A stretch of 64,000 nt of DNA from Achromobacter xylosoxidans (GCF_001457475.1 NZ_LN831029.1:2728001-2792000); one strand, 5' to 3'; counted from the stretch's first letter, positions 29,231 to 38,748 are shown. Notes: a model not told the origin generated them from the sequence alone. Made by a program: numbers and translations.

Positions 29231-29256
29231 GTTTGTTCTTCGTTTGTGCCCGTTTG
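29231..29256. promoter_or_regulatory. Three helically phased GTTTG repeats between smpB and ratA
   Basis: GTTTG occurs at 29231, 29242 and 29252, spaced 11 and 10 bp, i.e. about one DNA turn apart, within the 105-bp divergent spacer. The copies carry similar flanks (CCGTTTG or TCGTTTG). They could be iterated binding sites on one DNA face or chance repeats. A TAAAAT at 29280-29285 may be the ratA -10 box. Confidence 0.35.
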
Positions 29257-29314
29257 CGCCCCGGATGGCGCGGTGCCGGTAAAATCCTATCATTCTAGCC
29301 ATTTGCGATAGTCG

Positions 29315-29749
29315 ATGCACAAAGTACAGCGATCCGTCCTGGTGCCCTACAGCGCCGCCCAGATGTTCGACCTGGTGGCCGACGTGGAGAAGTACCCCGA
29401 GTTCATGCCGTGGTGCGGCGGCGCCGAGGTGCAGACGCGCGACGAGCACGGCATGCAGGCGTCCATCCTGATCAGCTTCGCGGGCATGAAGCAGCGCTTC
29501 ACCACGCGCAACCGGCACGTCTACCCCGACCGCATCGACCTGGAACTGGTCGACGGGCCTTTTTCCAGCCTGGTGGGGCACTGGGAGTTCCAGCCGCTGG
29601 CCGAGGACGCCTGCAAGGTGCTGTTCACCATGGAATACGCGTTCTCCAACCGGGCGCTGGAAATGGTGGTGGGGCCGGTGTTCAACCGCATCGCCACCAG
29701 TTTCATCGATTCCTTCACCAAGCGCGCGCAGGCCAAGTATGGGGAATGA
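29315..29749 (+). CDS. ratA: RatA / Coq10-family START-domain protein
   Basis: 144 residues of the polyketide-cyclase/START superfamily. Motifs include [28 protein letters not shown] at the N-terminus and [17 protein letters not shown] in the centre. E. coli RatA was described as a protein that blocks 70S subunit association, while the mitochondrial homologue Coq10 binds ubiquinone; the native role is therefore debated. It overlaps rnfH by 11 bases, so the two are translationally coupled, and it is divergent from smpB. Confidence 0.9.
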   Translation: MHKVQRSVLVPYSAAQMFDLVADVEKYPEFMPWCGGAEVQTRDEHGMQASILISFAGMKQRFTTRNRHVYPDRIDLELVDGPFSSLVGHWEFQPLAEDACKVLFTMEYAFSNRALEMVVGPVFNRIATSFIDSFTKRAQAKYGE

Positions 29750-30086
29750 GGCGTGCGCGGACGGGCGGATCGCGGTGTCGGTCTGCTATGCCTTGCCAGC
29801 CCAGGTCTGGCTGCGCGAACTGCGCTTGCCGGCGGGCGCGACGGTGGCCGACGCCCTGCGCGAGAGCGGCTTTGCCCAGGCCTTCCCGGTGGTCCAGCCG
29901 TGGGAGCGGGGCGTGGGCGTGTTCGGCCGCGTGGTCGAGGCCGGCACGCCGCTGCGTGACGGCGACCGGGTCGAGATCTATCGCGGGCTGAGCTTCGATC
30001 CCAAGGAATCGCGGCGCCGCCGCGCCGAGCACCGCCGCGCCAGGACCGCCCGCAACGGGCGAGTGCGCCCGGCCGGGCTGCTGTAG
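29739..30086 (+). CDS. rnfH: RnfH family ubiquitin-fold protein (RatB)
   Basis: 115 residues. The beta-grasp (ubiquitin-like) fold is suggested by [23 protein letters not shown] strands, [18 protein letters not shown], and the closing segment [26 protein letters not shown] with its basic tail. The molecular function of RnfH is not settled; it always accompanies ratA and smpB. No rnf electron-transport genes are nearby, so the name should not be over-read. Confidence 0.88.
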   Translation: MGNEACADGRIAVSVCYALPAQVWLRELRLPAGATVADALRESGFAQAFPVVQPWERGVGVFGRVVEAGTPLRDGDRVEIYRGLSFDPKESRRRRAEHRRARTARNGRVRPAGLL

Positions 30087-30197
30087 CCAGCGCGACGGGG
30101 CGGCCGTGCCCGGCGGCGGCAGGTCGACGCCGCCACATTGTCATCAATAGGACAAATCGCGCCGGCGCTTCCGGCGTAAGATTGACTGCGCCGCACA

Positions 30198-30213
30198 CTT
30201 ACGTTTACGTCAA
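30198..30213. promoter_or_regulatory. LiuR-like palindromic operator of the valine operon
   Basis: CTTACGTTTACGTCAA is an imperfect palindrome of the TTxACGTxxACGTxAA type that, as I recall it, MerR-family LiuR uses for branched-chain amino-acid catabolic operons in proteobacteria. It lies about 85 bp before the acyl-CoA dehydrogenase start, and a TTGACT (30182-30187) that could be a -35 box sits just upstream. The 210-bp spacer holds no other gene. Confidence 0.5.
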
Positions 30214-30296
30214 CGTCATGTCAAAATGGCCTGGCTGGCGTTCACGAGACGGCAGCAACGCCAACAGACAATACCGATTACATCAGGAGACAGGCT

Positions 30297-31451
30297 GTGG
30301 ACTTGGAACTGACCGACGAGCAGCGCGCGTTCGCGCAGGCCGCGCGCGACTATGCCGAAGGCGAACTGGCGCCGCACGCGGCGCACTGGGACGCCGAGGG
30401 CATCTTCCCCAAGGAGGCGTTCGCGCGCGCCGGCGAGATGGGCTTCTGCGCCATCTACGCCAGCGAGGACATCGGCGGCCTGGGGCTGCCGCGCCTGGAC
30501 GCCACCCTGGTGTTCGAGGAAATGGCCGCCGTCGACCCGTCGACCACCGCGTTCCTGACGATCCACAACATGGCCACCTGGATGGTCGGCAAGTGGGGCC
30601 AGCCGGCCCTGCGCGAGGCCTGGGGGCCGCTGCTGGCCAGCGGCCAGAAGCTGGCCTCGTACTGCCTGACCGAACCGGGCGCCGGCTCCGACGCCGCCTC
30701 GCTGTCGACCCGGGCGCAGCGCCAGGGCGACCACTACGTGCTCAACGGCGCCAAGGCCTTCATCTCGGGCGGCGGCGACACCGACCTGCTGGTGGTGATG
30801 GCGCGCAGCGGCGGCGAGGGCGCGGGCGGCATCAGCGCCTTTGCCGTCCCGGCCGACAGCGAGGGCATCAGCTATGGCCGCAAGGAGGAGAAGATGGGCT
30901 GGAACAGCCAGTCCACCCGCCCGATCGTGTTCGAGAACGTGCGCGTGCCGGCCGGCAACCTGCTGGGTGAAGAAGGCGAGGGCTTCAAGATCGCCATGAA
31001 GGGCCTGGACGGCGGCCGCATCAACATCGGCACGTGCTCGGTCGGCGCGGCCCAGGGCGCGCTCGACGCGGCCCGCCGCTACATGGACGAGCGGCGCCAG
31101 TTCAATCGCCGCCTGGCGGAATTCCAGGCGCTGCAGTTCAAGCTGGCGGACATGGCCACCCACCTGGTGGCGGCGCGCCAGATGGTGCGGCTGGCGGCCT
31201 GCAAGCTGGATGCGGGCGCGCCCGACGCGGCCACCTATTGCGCCATGGCCAAGCGCTTTGCCACCGACATGGGTTTCCAGATCTGCCTGGACGCGCAGCA
31301 GATCCATGGCGGCTACGGGTACCTGCGGGACTATCCCTTGGAGCGTCTGGTGCGCGATACTCGCGTACATCAGATTCTGGAGGGGACCAACGAGATCATG
31401 CGCGTGATCATCGCCCGCCAATTGTTGGAAAAAGGAGCCGACATAAGATGA
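30297..31451 (+). CDS. Acyl-CoA dehydrogenase, probably isobutyryl-CoA dehydrogenase
   Basis: Flavoprotein of 384 residues that should oxidise isobutyryl-CoA to methacrylyl-CoA in valine degradation; substrate is inferred from the next two genes. Landmarks are SYCLTEPGAGSDAASL (FAD and substrate site), RRQFNRRLAEFQALQFKLADMAT, QIHGGYGYLRDYPLERLVRDTRV and the catalytic Glu in ILEGTNEIMRVIIAR. The start is GTG at 30297 behind CAGGAGACAG. The next gene starts before its stop. Confidence 0.93.
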   Translation: MDLELTDEQRAFAQAARDYAEGELAPHAAHWDAEGIFPKEAFARAGEMGFCAIYASEDIGGLGLPRLDATLVFEEMAAVDPSTTAFLTIHNMATWMVGKWGQPALREAWGPLLASGQKLASYCLTEPGAGSDAASLSTRAQRQGDHYVLNGAKAFISGGGDTDLLVVMARSGGEGAGGISAFAVPADSEGISYGRKEEKMGWNSQSTRPIVFENVRVPAGNLLGEEGEGFKIAMKGLDGGRINIGTCSVGAAQGALDAARRYMDERRQFNRRLAEFQALQFKLADMATHLVAARQMVRLAACKLDAGAPDAATYCAMAKRFATDMGFQICLDAQQIHGGYGYLRDYPLERLVRDTRVHQILEGTNEIMRVIIARQLLEKGADIR

Positions 31452-32623
31452 ATGCACCGGTGCTGTTCGAAGAAAGGGCCGCCGCCAATGGAATGCGCTT
31501 CGGGATCGCGACGCTGAATGCGCCGCAGACCCTGAATGGCCTGTCGCTGGAGATGGTCGACCTGCTGGCCGAGCGCCTGGAGGCCTGGGCGCGTGACCCG
31601 GGCCTGGCGCTGGTGGTGCTGCAGGGCGCCGGCGAAAAGGCCTTCTGCGCCGGCGGGGACCTGCACGGCCTGTACCGCAGCATGACCGAGAACGCCGGCA
31701 AGGGCGCCTGGGGCAATGCCTACGCGCGCCGCTTCTTTGAACACGAATACCGCCTGGACTACCGCATCCACAGCTACCCCAAGCCGGTGCTGTGCTGGGG
31801 CCATGGCATCGTCATGGGCGGCGGCATCGGTCTGATGATGGGCGCCAGCCACCGCGTGGTCAGCGAGACCTCGCGGCTGGCGATGCCGGAGGTCTCCATC
31901 GGCCTGTTCCCGGACGTGGGCGGCAGCTGGCTGCTGAACCGCATGCCGGGCCGCACTGGCGTGTTCCTGGCGCTGACGGGCGCGCAGATCAACACCGCCG
32001 ACGCGTTCTTCGCCGGGCTGGCGGATTTCCGCCTGAACCACGAAGACTGGCCCAAGCTGCTGGCCTCGCTCGAAGAGCAACCCTGGGCCGGCCAGGCCAG
32101 CGGCGGCGCCGAGGACGCGATTCCACCGCGTTCGATCAACGACGGCCTGCTGCGCCGGGCCCTGACTGCGCTGGAGCCGCAGGCGCCGCTGGAAGGCGGC
32201 AACCTGCGCCAGCATTCGTTCCTGATCAACAGCCTGTGCAGCGGCAACCGCCTGGACGAGATCTACGAGGAACTGGCCGGCCTGAAGGACCACGCCGATC
32301 CGTGGCTGGCGCGCGCCGCCAGCACCATGCTGGCCGGCTCGCCCGGCTCGCTGCGGCTGTCGTTCGCGCTGCAGCAGCGCATGCGGCTGCGGTCGCTGGA
32401 CGACGTGTTCCGCGCCGAATACATCGCCGCGCTGCATTGCACCGCGCATGGCGATTTCGCCGAGGGCATCCGCGCGCTGCTGATCGACAAGGACAAGAAG
32501 CCGCGCTGGAACCCCGCGGTGCTGGACATGGCCACCGAGGCCTGGGTGCAGAAGTTCTTCGATGAGCCCTGGCCCGAAGGCCAGCCGCATCCGCTGGACG
32601 ACCTGGGCAAGGAAGGCCGCTGA
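31448..32623 (+). CDS. 3-hydroxyisobutyryl-CoA hydrolase (enoyl-CoA hydratase family)
   Basis: 391 residues, longer than simple enoyl-CoA hydratases and typical of the HIBCH subfamily, which hydrolyses 3-hydroxyisobutyryl-CoA. The crotonase core shows GAGEKAFCAGGDLHGLY, GHGIVMGGGIGLMMGASHRV, and SRLAMPEVSIGLFPDVGGSW with the catalytic Glu. The C-terminal HIBCH extension includes SLRLSFALQQRMR and HGDFAEGIRALLIDKDKKPRW. It overlaps the preceding gene by four bases. Confidence 0.93.
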   Translation: MNAPVLFEERAAANGMRFGIATLNAPQTLNGLSLEMVDLLAERLEAWARDPGLALVVLQGAGEKAFCAGGDLHGLYRSMTENAGKGAWGNAYARRFFEHEYRLDYRIHSYPKPVLCWGHGIVMGGGIGLMMGASHRVVSETSRLAMPEVSIGLFPDVGGSWLLNRMPGRTGVFLALTGAQINTADAFFAGLADFRLNHEDWPKLLASLEEQPWAGQASGGAEDAIPPRSINDGLLRRALTALEPQAPLEGGNLRQHSFLINSLCSGNRLDEIYEELAGLKDHADPWLARAASTMLAGSPGSLRLSFALQQRMRLRSLDDVFRAEYIAALHCTAHGDFAEGIRALLIDKDKKPRWNPAVLDMATEAWVQKFFDEPWPEGQPHPLDDLGKEGR

Positions 32624-32624
32624 C

Positions 32625-32642
32625 GCCCGCCGCGAAGCGGGC
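32625..32642 (+). repeat. Intercistronic hairpin before mmsB
   Basis: GCCCGC (32625-32630) and GCGGGC (32637-32642) flank a CGCGAA loop directly after the hydrolase stop. There is no T-tract, so it is probably an RNA-stability or pausing element inside the valine operon. Confidence 0.4.
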
Positions 32643-32703
32643 CGGCATCGCGTCGCAACACTGATTTCATACCTACAGCAATAGCAACAGGAGACAGGAC
32701 ATC

Positions 32704-33594
32704 ATGAGCAGTATCGCGTTTATCGGTTTGGGCAACATGGGCGCGCCCATGGCGTTGAATCTGGTCAAGGCCGGCCACAGCCTGACGGTGTTCGACCTGG
32801 TGCCGGCGGCGGTCAAGGTGCTGACCGACGCGGGCGCCAAGTCGGCGGCCTCGGCCGCCGAGGCGGTCAAGGGCGCCGAGGTGGTGATCTCGATGCTGCC
32901 GGCCAGCAAGCACGTCGAAGGCCTGTACCTGGACCAGGACCTGCTGGGCAAGATCCCGTCCAGCGCGCTGGTGATCGAGTGCAGCACCATCGCGCCGGAC
33001 TCGGCCCGCAAGGTGGCCCAGGCGGCCGAGGTTCGCGGCATCGCCATGATCGACGCGCCGGTCTCGGGCGGCACCGGCGGCGCCGCCGCCGGCACGCTGA
33101 CCTTCATCGTCGGCGGCCAGGCCGCGGCGCTGGAGCGCGCCCGCCCGGTGCTGGAGAAGATGGGCAAGAACATCTTCCATGCCGGCCCCGCGGGCGCCGG
33201 CCAGGTCGCCAAGATCTGCAACAACATGCTGCTCGGCATCCTCATGGCCGGCACTTCGGAGGCGCTGGCGCTGGGCGTGGCCAACGGCCTCGATCCCAAG
33301 GTGCTGTCGGACATCATCGCCAAGAGCTCGGGCCGCAACTGGGCCACCGAGCTGTACAACCCGTGGCCCGGCGTGATGGAGCATGCCCCGGCCTCCAAGG
33401 GCTATGCCGGCGGCTTCGGCGTCGACCTGATGCTCAAGGACCTGGGCCTGGCGGCCGAGGCGGCGCTGTCGGCGCGCGCCTCGATCCCGCTGGGCGAGCT
33501 GGCGCGCAACCTGTATTCGCTGCACAGCGCGGGCGGCTCGGGCCGGCTGGATTTCTCCAGCATCGTCAACCTGGTCAAGCGCGACCAGGACTGA
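32704..33594 (+). CDS. mmsB: 3-hydroxyisobutyrate dehydrogenase
   Basis: NAD-dependent oxidation of 3-hydroxyisobutyrate to methylmalonate semialdehyde, the step after the upstream hydrolase. The 296-residue product has the Rossmann motif FIGLGNMGAPMALNLVKAGH, the substrate loop DAPVSGGTGGAAAGTLTFIVGG, and the catalytic Lys in GAGQVAKICNNMLLGI. CAGGAGACAGGAC precedes the ATG. The next pathway enzyme (methylmalonate semialdehyde dehydrogenase) is not in this window. Confidence 0.95.
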   Translation: MSSIAFIGLGNMGAPMALNLVKAGHSLTVFDLVPAAVKVLTDAGAKSAASAAEAVKGAEVVISMLPASKHVEGLYLDQDLLGKIPSSALVIECSTIAPDSARKVAQAAEVRGIAMIDAPVSGGTGGAAAGTLTFIVGGQAAALERARPVLEKMGKNIFHAGPAGAGQVAKICNNMLLGILMAGTSEALALGVANGLDPKVLSDIIAKSSGRNWATELYNPWPGVMEHAPASKGYAGGFGVDLMLKDLGLAAEAALSARASIPLGELARNLYSLHSAGGSGRLDFSSIVNLVKRDQD

Positions 33595-33595
33595 C

Positions 33596-34033
33596 ATGGC
33601 CACGCCCGCCACTTGCGCCGATCCGGCCGGGCGGGTCCAGGCGAGCTTCGAGCGGCAGAGCATCATGCGGCTGCTCGGCGCCAGCCTGGACGTGGTCGAG
33701 CCGGGCAGGGTGGACATCGTCCTGCCGTACCGCGCCGACCTGTGCCAGCAGAACGGCTTCCTGCATGCCGGCATCTCCACCACCATTGCCGATTCGGCCG
33801 GCGGCTACGCCGCCTTCAGCCTGTTCCAGCCGGGCGAGGACGTGCTGACCTCGGAATTCAAGATGAACTTCCTGGCGCCGGCCAAGGGCGAGCGCTACGT
33901 GGCCAGCGGCCGCGTCGTCAAGCCGGGCAAGCGCCTGTCGATCTGCCAGGTCGAAGTGCATGCCTACGAGGGCGAACAGGCCACGCTTTGCGTGATAGGC
34001 TTGCTCACCGCGGTGCGCGTGACGCCGCGTTGA
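33596..34033 (+). CDS. PaaI-type hot-dog thioesterase
   Basis: 145 residues of the hot-dog fold. The active-site region QNGFLHAGISTTIADSAGGYAAF has HAG where many relatives have HGG, and the second strand carries EFKMNFLAPAKGERYVASGRV. It starts two bases after the mmsB stop, so it belongs to the valine operon; it may relieve trapped CoA esters of that pathway, an inference from position only. Confidence 0.9.
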   Translation: MATPATCADPAGRVQASFERQSIMRLLGASLDVVEPGRVDIVLPYRADLCQQNGFLHAGISTTIADSAGGYAAFSLFQPGEDVLTSEFKMNFLAPAKGERYVASGRVVKPGKRLSICQVEVHAYEGEQATLCVIGLLTAVRVTPR

Positions 34034-34036
34034 GCC

Positions 34037-34061
34037 GCTTGCGGCGGGGGCCGCCGCAAGC
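34037..34061 (+). terminator. Strong hairpin ending the valine operon
   Basis: GCTTGCGGCGG (34037-34047) and CCGCCGCAAGC (34051-34061) form a perfect 11-bp stem with a GGG loop, three bases after the thioesterase stop. The tail CTTGTCGC is only weakly T-rich, so termination may be incomplete. Confidence 0.65.
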
Positions 34062-34090
34062 CTTGTCGCACCTTGATCGGGTCTACGGCA

Positions 34091-34780
34091 ATGCCTTCCA
34101 AAGAACACCATCGGATTTTCCGCAGCAACTGGCTGCGCGCCGCCGTGCTGGGCGCCAACGACGGCATCGTGTCCACCGCCAGCCTCATCACCGGCGTGGC
34201 GGCCGCCCAGGCCGCGCACGAGGTGGTGCTGACCTCGGGCCTGGCCGGCCTGGTGGCCGGCGCGCTGTCGATGGCGGCCGGTGAATACGTCTCGGTGCGG
34301 TCGCAATCGGACATCGAGGCCGCCGACCTGCGTATGGAGCAGCGTTCGCTCAAGCGCAATTCGGGCGAAGAGCTGGAGGAACTGATCGAGATCTATGTTG
34401 AACGCGGCCTGTCGCGCGACCTGGCGGAACAGGTGGCGCGGCAGTTGACGCGCCACGATGCGCTCGATGCCCACGCGCGCGATGAGCTCGGCATTTCGAT
34501 GCACAACCGCGCGCGGCCGGTGCAGGCGGCGGTGGCGTCGGCGGCTTCCTTTGCCGGCGGCGCCGCGTTGCCGCTGGTGGTGGCCGCGCTGGTGCCGGGG
34601 GCGCCGCTGATCGGCTCGGTGATCGCCGCGTCGGTGGCCTGTCTGGCCTGTCTGGGGGCCCTGGCCGCCGGGGCCGGGGGAGCGCCCAAGGCGCCGGCGG
34701 CGCTGCGCGTGACCGTGCTGGGGGCGCTGGCGATGGCGGTGACCGCCGGCGTCGGCGCCCTGTTCGGCACCGTGGTCTGA
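34091..34780 (+). CDS. VIT1/CCC1 family transporter
   Basis: 229 residues. The signature RSNWLRAAVLGANDGIVSTASLITGVAAA marks the VIT1/CCC1 family of iron/manganese transporters. A second conserved helix (VAGALSMAAGEYVSVRSQSD) and a soluble acidic helix region follow, then three C-terminal membrane helices. It probably exports Fe2+ or Mn2+ from the cytosol. The ATG at 34091 (MPSKEHHRIF) is preferred over a TTG six codons before. Its stop is only 6 bp from the convergent ygfZ stop. Confidence 0.9.
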   Translation: MPSKEHHRIFRSNWLRAAVLGANDGIVSTASLITGVAAAQAAHEVVLTSGLAGLVAGALSMAAGEYVSVRSQSDIEAADLRMEQRSLKRNSGEELEELIEIYVERGLSRDLAEQVARQLTRHDALDAHARDELGISMHNRARPVQAAVASAASFAGGAALPLVVAALVPGAPLIGSVIAASVACLACLGALAAGAGGAPKAPAALRVTVLGALAMAVTAGVGALFGTVV

Positions 34781-34786
34781 CGCCCG

Positions 34787-35785
34787 TTACGGCGTGATGG
34801 CGTAGGGCAGCGGCGCCGTGGCGATGCGCGGGCCGTCAACCGCGCCCAGCCGCAGGTCGCCTTCCGGCAGGGCGGCCAACGTGGTTTCGAACAGCACCGA
34901 TACCGTGTCGTGCGCGCGGGAAGCGTCGACGATGCGGCCGGCGGGTTCGCCGGGCTGGGTGGCGTCGAACACGTCCTTGCCGGCCAGCTCGGCGCCTGGC
35001 AGGTCGGCGCCGGCAATGGTGCCGAAGGCCATGCGGCGCTTGACCGTGCCGCGGTAGTGGCTGCGCGCCACCACTTCCTGGCCCGGATAACAGCCCTTGG
35101 TGAAGCTGACGCCCTGGATCAGGTCCAGGTTGACCGTTTGCGGGATGAAGACATCCTGGGTGGCGGTGGTGATCCAGGGAATGCCGGCGGCCAGGTCGGC
35201 GGCGTGCCATTGGGCGGCCGGGGCCAGCCCGAGCACGGCGGCCAGCGGCGCGGCCGCCGCCAGCTGCGCGTCGGAGGCGATCCACCACCAGCGCAGCGCG
35301 GAGTCGGCCGAGGGGGCGGCGATCCAGGTGCCCGAGGGCAGCTCGGCGCGCTGCCACGGGGCGCGCGGCAGCGCGCCGGCGGCGGCTTCCAGCGCGGCCA
35401 CCTGGGCCGGCGCGGCCTGCACGCCGGCGACGTGCAGGGCGGCCGGGGCCAGCCTGGCCTTGGCGCGCAGCACGAACATGGACAGGCGCTTGACCAGGGC
35501 CGCGGCCAGGTCCTGGCGCACCAGGCCGTAGAGACGCGGCGCGTCTTCGGCCGGATCGGCGCCGCGCCACATGACCAGCGTGGCCAGCAGGCGGCCCTTG
35601 GCCGTGCAATAGCCGGCCAGGCGGGCGGCGTCGGCCGGCAAGCCGGTGACGTCCTGCGTCAGCTGGCCGTGCAGGAAGGTCAGCGCGTCGGCGCCGCTGG
35701 CACCGAAAACCGCGAAATCCTCCAGGGGGGCGCATTGCGCGCAACCTTCGGCGCGCGCCGGGATCGAAGCAAAGAAAGCATGCAT
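34787..35785 (-). CDS. ygfZ: Folate-binding protein YgfZ
   Basis: Tetrahydrofolate-dependent protein (332 residues) of the GcvT-like fold that supports repair or assembly of Fe-S enzymes such as MiaB. The diagnostic KGCYPGQEVVARSHYRG motif with its essential Cys is present in the C-terminal half; the N-terminal half contains FLHGQLTQDVTGLPADAARLAGYCTAKGRLLAT. It is divergent from mltG, an arrangement common in betaproteobacteria. Confidence 0.95.
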   Translation of the reverse strand: MHAFFASIPARAEGCAQCAPLEDFAVFGASGADALTFLHGQLTQDVTGLPADAARLAGYCTAKGRLLATLVMWRGADPAEDAPRLYGLVRQDLAAALVKRLSMFVLRAKARLAPAALHVAGVQAAPAQVAALEAAAGALPRAPWQRAELPSGTWIAAPSADSALRWWWIASDAQLAAAAPLAAVLGLAPAAQWHAADLAAGIPWITTATQDVFIPQTVNLDLIQGVSFTKGCYPGQEVVARSHYRGTVKRRMAFGTIAGADLPGAELAGKDVFDATQPGEPAGRIVDASRAHDTVSVLFETTLAALPEGDLRLGAVDGPRIATAPLPYAITP

Positions 35786-35942
35786 GGCTGGGTAGGCCCG
35801 AGACTCGTCATCAAAGGCTTGATGATAGCTGTGTTCTCATTCCGGCAGGCCCATGCCCGCGACGGGCAAAGGGGCGCGTGACGCGCTCCGGCCCTTGTTT
35901 TGCAGCGACAGGGGCGCGCGATCCATTAAACTTCCCACACTT

Positions 35943-37082
35943 ATGAAGAAGCGACTCCGTTTTTACTTCCTGTGGTCTTTCCTGCTCATCGTGCTGGCCG
36001 CCGCCGCGGCTGTCGGCGCGGCCTGGCACTGGATGCACCGACCCATTCCCCTGTCGGCCGACAGGATCGATTTCGTGGTGGACCCGGGCAGCAGCCCGCG
36101 CACGGTCGCGCGCGCGCTCAATGCGGCCGGCGTGCCGGTCTGGGAGCCGGGGTTCGTGTGGATGGCGCGCCTGTCGGAACAGGACAAGCTGCTCAAGGCG
36201 GGCGGCTACCAGGCCATCAACGGCGATACGCCGTGGCTGCTGCTGCAACGCATGGCGCGCGGCGACATGACCCAGCGCCAGATCACCTTCCTGGAGGGCT
36301 GGACCTTCCGCCAGATCCGCCAGGCGCTGCGCGAGAACCCGGACGTCAAGCAGACGCTGGGCGACATCAGCGACGAGGCGCTGATGGAACGCCTGGGCTC
36401 GGACATCAAGCATCCGGAAGGCCTGTTCTTTCCCGATACCTACGTCTTCACGCCGGGCAGCACCGATTACGACCTGCTGCGCCGCGCCTACCAGGAAGGC
36501 CAGCGCATCCTGGACGACACCTGGGCCAAGCGCCAGTCCGGCCTGCCGCTGTCCACGCCGTACGAGGCGCTGGTGCTGGCGTCCATCATCGAGAAGGAAA
36601 CCGGCCATGGCCCGGACCGCCGCCGGGTCGCGGGCGTGTTCGCCAACCGCCTGAAGATCGGCATGCTGCTGCAGACCGACCCCACCGTCATCTACGGCAT
36701 GGGCGATGCCTACCAGGGCCGCATCCGCAAGCGCGACCTGCAGACCGACACGCCCTGGAACACCTACACGCGTCCGGGCCTGCCGCCCACGCCGATCGCG
36801 GCCGCCGGCCGCGCGTCGCTGCTGGCCGCGGTGCAGCCCGAGCAGCACAAATTCCTGTTTTTCGTGTCGCGCGGCAATGGCACCAGCGAGTTCTCGGTGA
36901 ACCTGTCCGAGCACAATCGCAACGTCTCCCGCTATATCCTGGGCCAGACCCCGGCGGCGCGGCCGGCCCCCGCCGGCAAGCCACCGGCCCCGGCCGCGCC
37001 CTCGGGCGCGCCGGCCCCGGAACCCGCATCCACCCCCGCGCCGGACAGCGATCCGGCGCCAGCAGAAGGACAAGAGCAATGA
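35943..37082 (+). CDS. mltG: Endolytic murein transglycosylase MltG (YceG)
   Basis: Inner-membrane lytic transglycosylase that cuts nascent glycan chains and so sets their length. 379 residues: one N-terminal membrane helix ([20 protein letters not shown]), a LysM-like region, and the catalytic YceG domain with ASIIEKETG (active Glu) and [18 protein letters not shown]. The last roughly 40 residues form a Pro/Ala-rich tail not needed for the fold. Start at the ATG at 35943; the frame upstream is non-coding. Overlaps tmk by four bases. Confidence 0.95.
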   Translation: MKKRLRFYFLWSFLLIVLAAAAAVGAAWHWMHRPIPLSADRIDFVVDPGSSPRTVARALNAAGVPVWEPGFVWMARLSEQDKLLKAGGYQAINGDTPWLLLQRMARGDMTQRQITFLEGWTFRQIRQALRENPDVKQTLGDISDEALMERLGSDIKHPEGLFFPDTYVFTPGSTDYDLLRRAYQEGQRILDDTWAKRQSGLPLSTPYEALVLASIIEKETGHGPDRRRVAGVFANRLKIGMLLQTDPTVIYGMGDAYQGRIRKRDLQTDTPWNTYTRPGLPPTPIAAAGRASLLAAVQPEQHKFLFFVSRGNGTSEFSVNLSEHNRNVSRYILGQTPAARPAPAGKPPAPAAPSGAPAPEPASTPAPDSDPAPAEGQEQ

Positions 37083-37702
37083 CCTCACGCGGACGTTTCA
37101 TCACGCTGGAGGGAGTGGACGGCGCCGGCAAGAGCACCCACACCGAGTGGATCGCCGAGTTCCTGCGCGGCCAGGGCCTGGAGGTGGTGTCCACGCGCGA
37201 ACCCGGCGGCACGCCGCTGGGCGAAAAGCTGCGCGCGCTGGTGCTGACCGACCCGATGGGCCTGGACACCGAAACATTGCTGATGTTCGCGGCCCGTTGC
37301 GAGCACCTGCACCAGGTCATCGAGCCGGCGCTGGCGCGCGGCGCCTGGGTGGTGTGCGACCGCTATACCGACGCCACCTACGCCTACCAGGGCGGCGGCC
37401 GCGGCCTGGGCGCCGAACGCGTGGCCGCGCTGGAAACCTGGATGCAGGCGGGCCGGCCCGACCGTACCTGGCTGTTCGACGTGCCGCTGGAGGTGGCGCG
37501 CGCGCGCCTGGCCGACGCCCGCGAGCCGGACCGCTTCGAGCGCGAAGGCGCCGCCTTCTTCGAACGCACCCGCGCGGCCTACCAGGCCCGCGCCGCGGCC
37601 GAGCCCGACCGCATCCGCGTGATCGATTCGACCCGCGCGATTGCCGCGATCCGCGCCGAACTCGAAGCCGGGCTGCGCGAACTGGTGGCGGTCCGGCCAT
37701 GA
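37079..37702 (+). CDS. tmk: Thymidylate kinase
   Basis: Phosphorylates dTMP to dTDP. The 207-residue product has the P-loop [14 protein letters not shown] near the N-terminus, the [15 protein letters not shown] dTMP-binding segment, and [17 protein letters not shown]. The ATG lies in the ATGA overlap with mltG, and the same ATGA arrangement joins it to holB, indicating a tightly coupled mltG-tmk-holB operon. Confidence 0.96.
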   Translation: MTSRGRFITLEGVDGAGKSTHTEWIAEFLRGQGLEVVSTREPGGTPLGEKLRALVLTDPMGLDTETLLMFAARCEHLHQVIEPALARGAWVVCDRYTDATYAYQGGGRGLGAERVAALETWMQAGRPDRTWLFDVPLEVARARLADAREPDRFEREGAAFFERTRAAYQARAAAEPDRIRVIDSTRAIAAIRAELEAGLRELVAVRP

Positions 37703-38748
37703 GCGCGCCCCAGTTCCTGCCCTGGCAGATGGAGACGGCGCGCGCCTGGCTGGGCAACCGCGAGCGCTTCGCCCATGCCTGGCTGGTGCATGGCCTGGCC
37801 GGCATCGGCAAGCTCGATTTCGCGGTGGCCGCCGCCGCCAGCCTGCTGTGCGAGACGCCGCAGGACGGCCTGGCCTGCGGCCATTGCGCCGCCTGTGCCT
37901 GGTTCGCCAGCGGCAACCACCCCGACCTGCGCCGCATCCGGCCCGAGGCCGTGGCGGTCGAGGAGGGGGCCGACGCCGCCGAGGTCTCGGAAGACGCCGA
38001 ACCCGCCGCCGGCGCGGCCAAGAAGGCGCCGTCCAAGGAAATCCGCATCGACCAGATCCGCTCGCTGGAATCCTGGTTCAACACCGCCACGCACCGGGGC
38101 GGCTGGCGCGTGGCGCTGCTGTATCCGGCGCACGCGCTGAACGTGGTGTCGGCCAATGCCCTGCTCAAGGTGCTGGAAGAGCCGCCGCCGCACACCGTGT
38201 TCCTGCTGGTGGCGGACGCGCCTGATCGCCTGCTGCCGACGCTGGTGTCGCGCTGCCGCCGCCTGCCGCTGCCGGCGCCCGATCCCGACACCGCGCTGCA
38301 ATGGCTGCGCGACCAGAATGTGGAGCCGGCGCGCGAATGGCTGGCCGCCGCGGGCGGCGCGCCGCTGGCGGCGCTGCGCCTGGCGCAGCATGCGGAAACG
38401 GCCTGCCCGCCATGGCTGACGCAACTGGTCGGCCCCCTGGCCAAGGGCCAGACGCCGGACGTCGGCACCCTGGCCGAGGCCCTGGAAAAGGCCGCGCCCG
38501 CCGAGTGGATCGACGCCTTGCAGCGCCTGTATACCGACCTGATGCTGGCCGCCGCCGGGGCGCCGGTGCGTTATTTCCCGACGCTGGCGGCGGCCGTGGC
38601 CGAGGTGGCGGGGCGCATGAACACCGCGCGTGCCGCCGAAGCGGCGCGCTGGCTCACGCGCCAGCGCGCGCTGGCCACGCACCCCCTGAACGGCAAGCTT
38701 TTCGCCCACGCGACGCTGCAGCGCGTGGTGCTATCCTGCCAGGCATAA
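37699..38748 (+). CDS. holB: DNA polymerase III subunit delta prime
   Basis: Clamp-loader subunit, 349 residues. It shows the AAA+ features [14 protein letters not shown] (degenerate P-loop, as expected for delta prime), a four-cysteine zinc module spanning [38 protein letters not shown] (sensor 1 region) and [11 protein letters not shown] (SRC motif). The zinc cysteines are all present. A charged insert rich in Ala/Glu ([20 protein letters not shown]) lies between the zinc module and the sensor region and is longer than in E. coli. Confidence 0.94.
   Translation: MSAPQFLPWQMETARAWLGNRERFAHAWLVHGLAGIGKLDFAVAAAASLLCETPQDGLACGHCAACAWFASGNHPDLRRIRPEAVAVEEGADAAEVSEDAEPAAGAAKKAPSKEIRIDQIRSLESWFNTATHRGGWRVALLYPAHALNVVSANALLKVLEEPPPHTVFLLVADAPDRLLPTLVSRCRRLPLPAPDPDTALQWLRDQNVEPAREWLAAAGGAPLAALRLAQHAETACPPWLTQLVGPLAKGQTPDVGTLAEALEKAAPAEWIDALQRLYTDLMLAAAGAPVRYFPTLAAAVAEVAGRMNTARAAEAARWLTRQRALATHPLNGKLFAHATLQRVVLSCQA

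Noticed and set aside
29231..29256. GTTTG repeats as a CRISPR array or replication iterons
   Set aside because: Repeats are only 5-7 bases long with no spacers, cas genes or rep gene nearby.
29315..30086. ratA-rnfH as a genuine toxin-antitoxin module
   Set aside because: The pair is widespread next to smpB and belongs to the Coq10 and ubiquitin-fold families; the toxin label rests on overexpression work and no antitoxin feature is visible.
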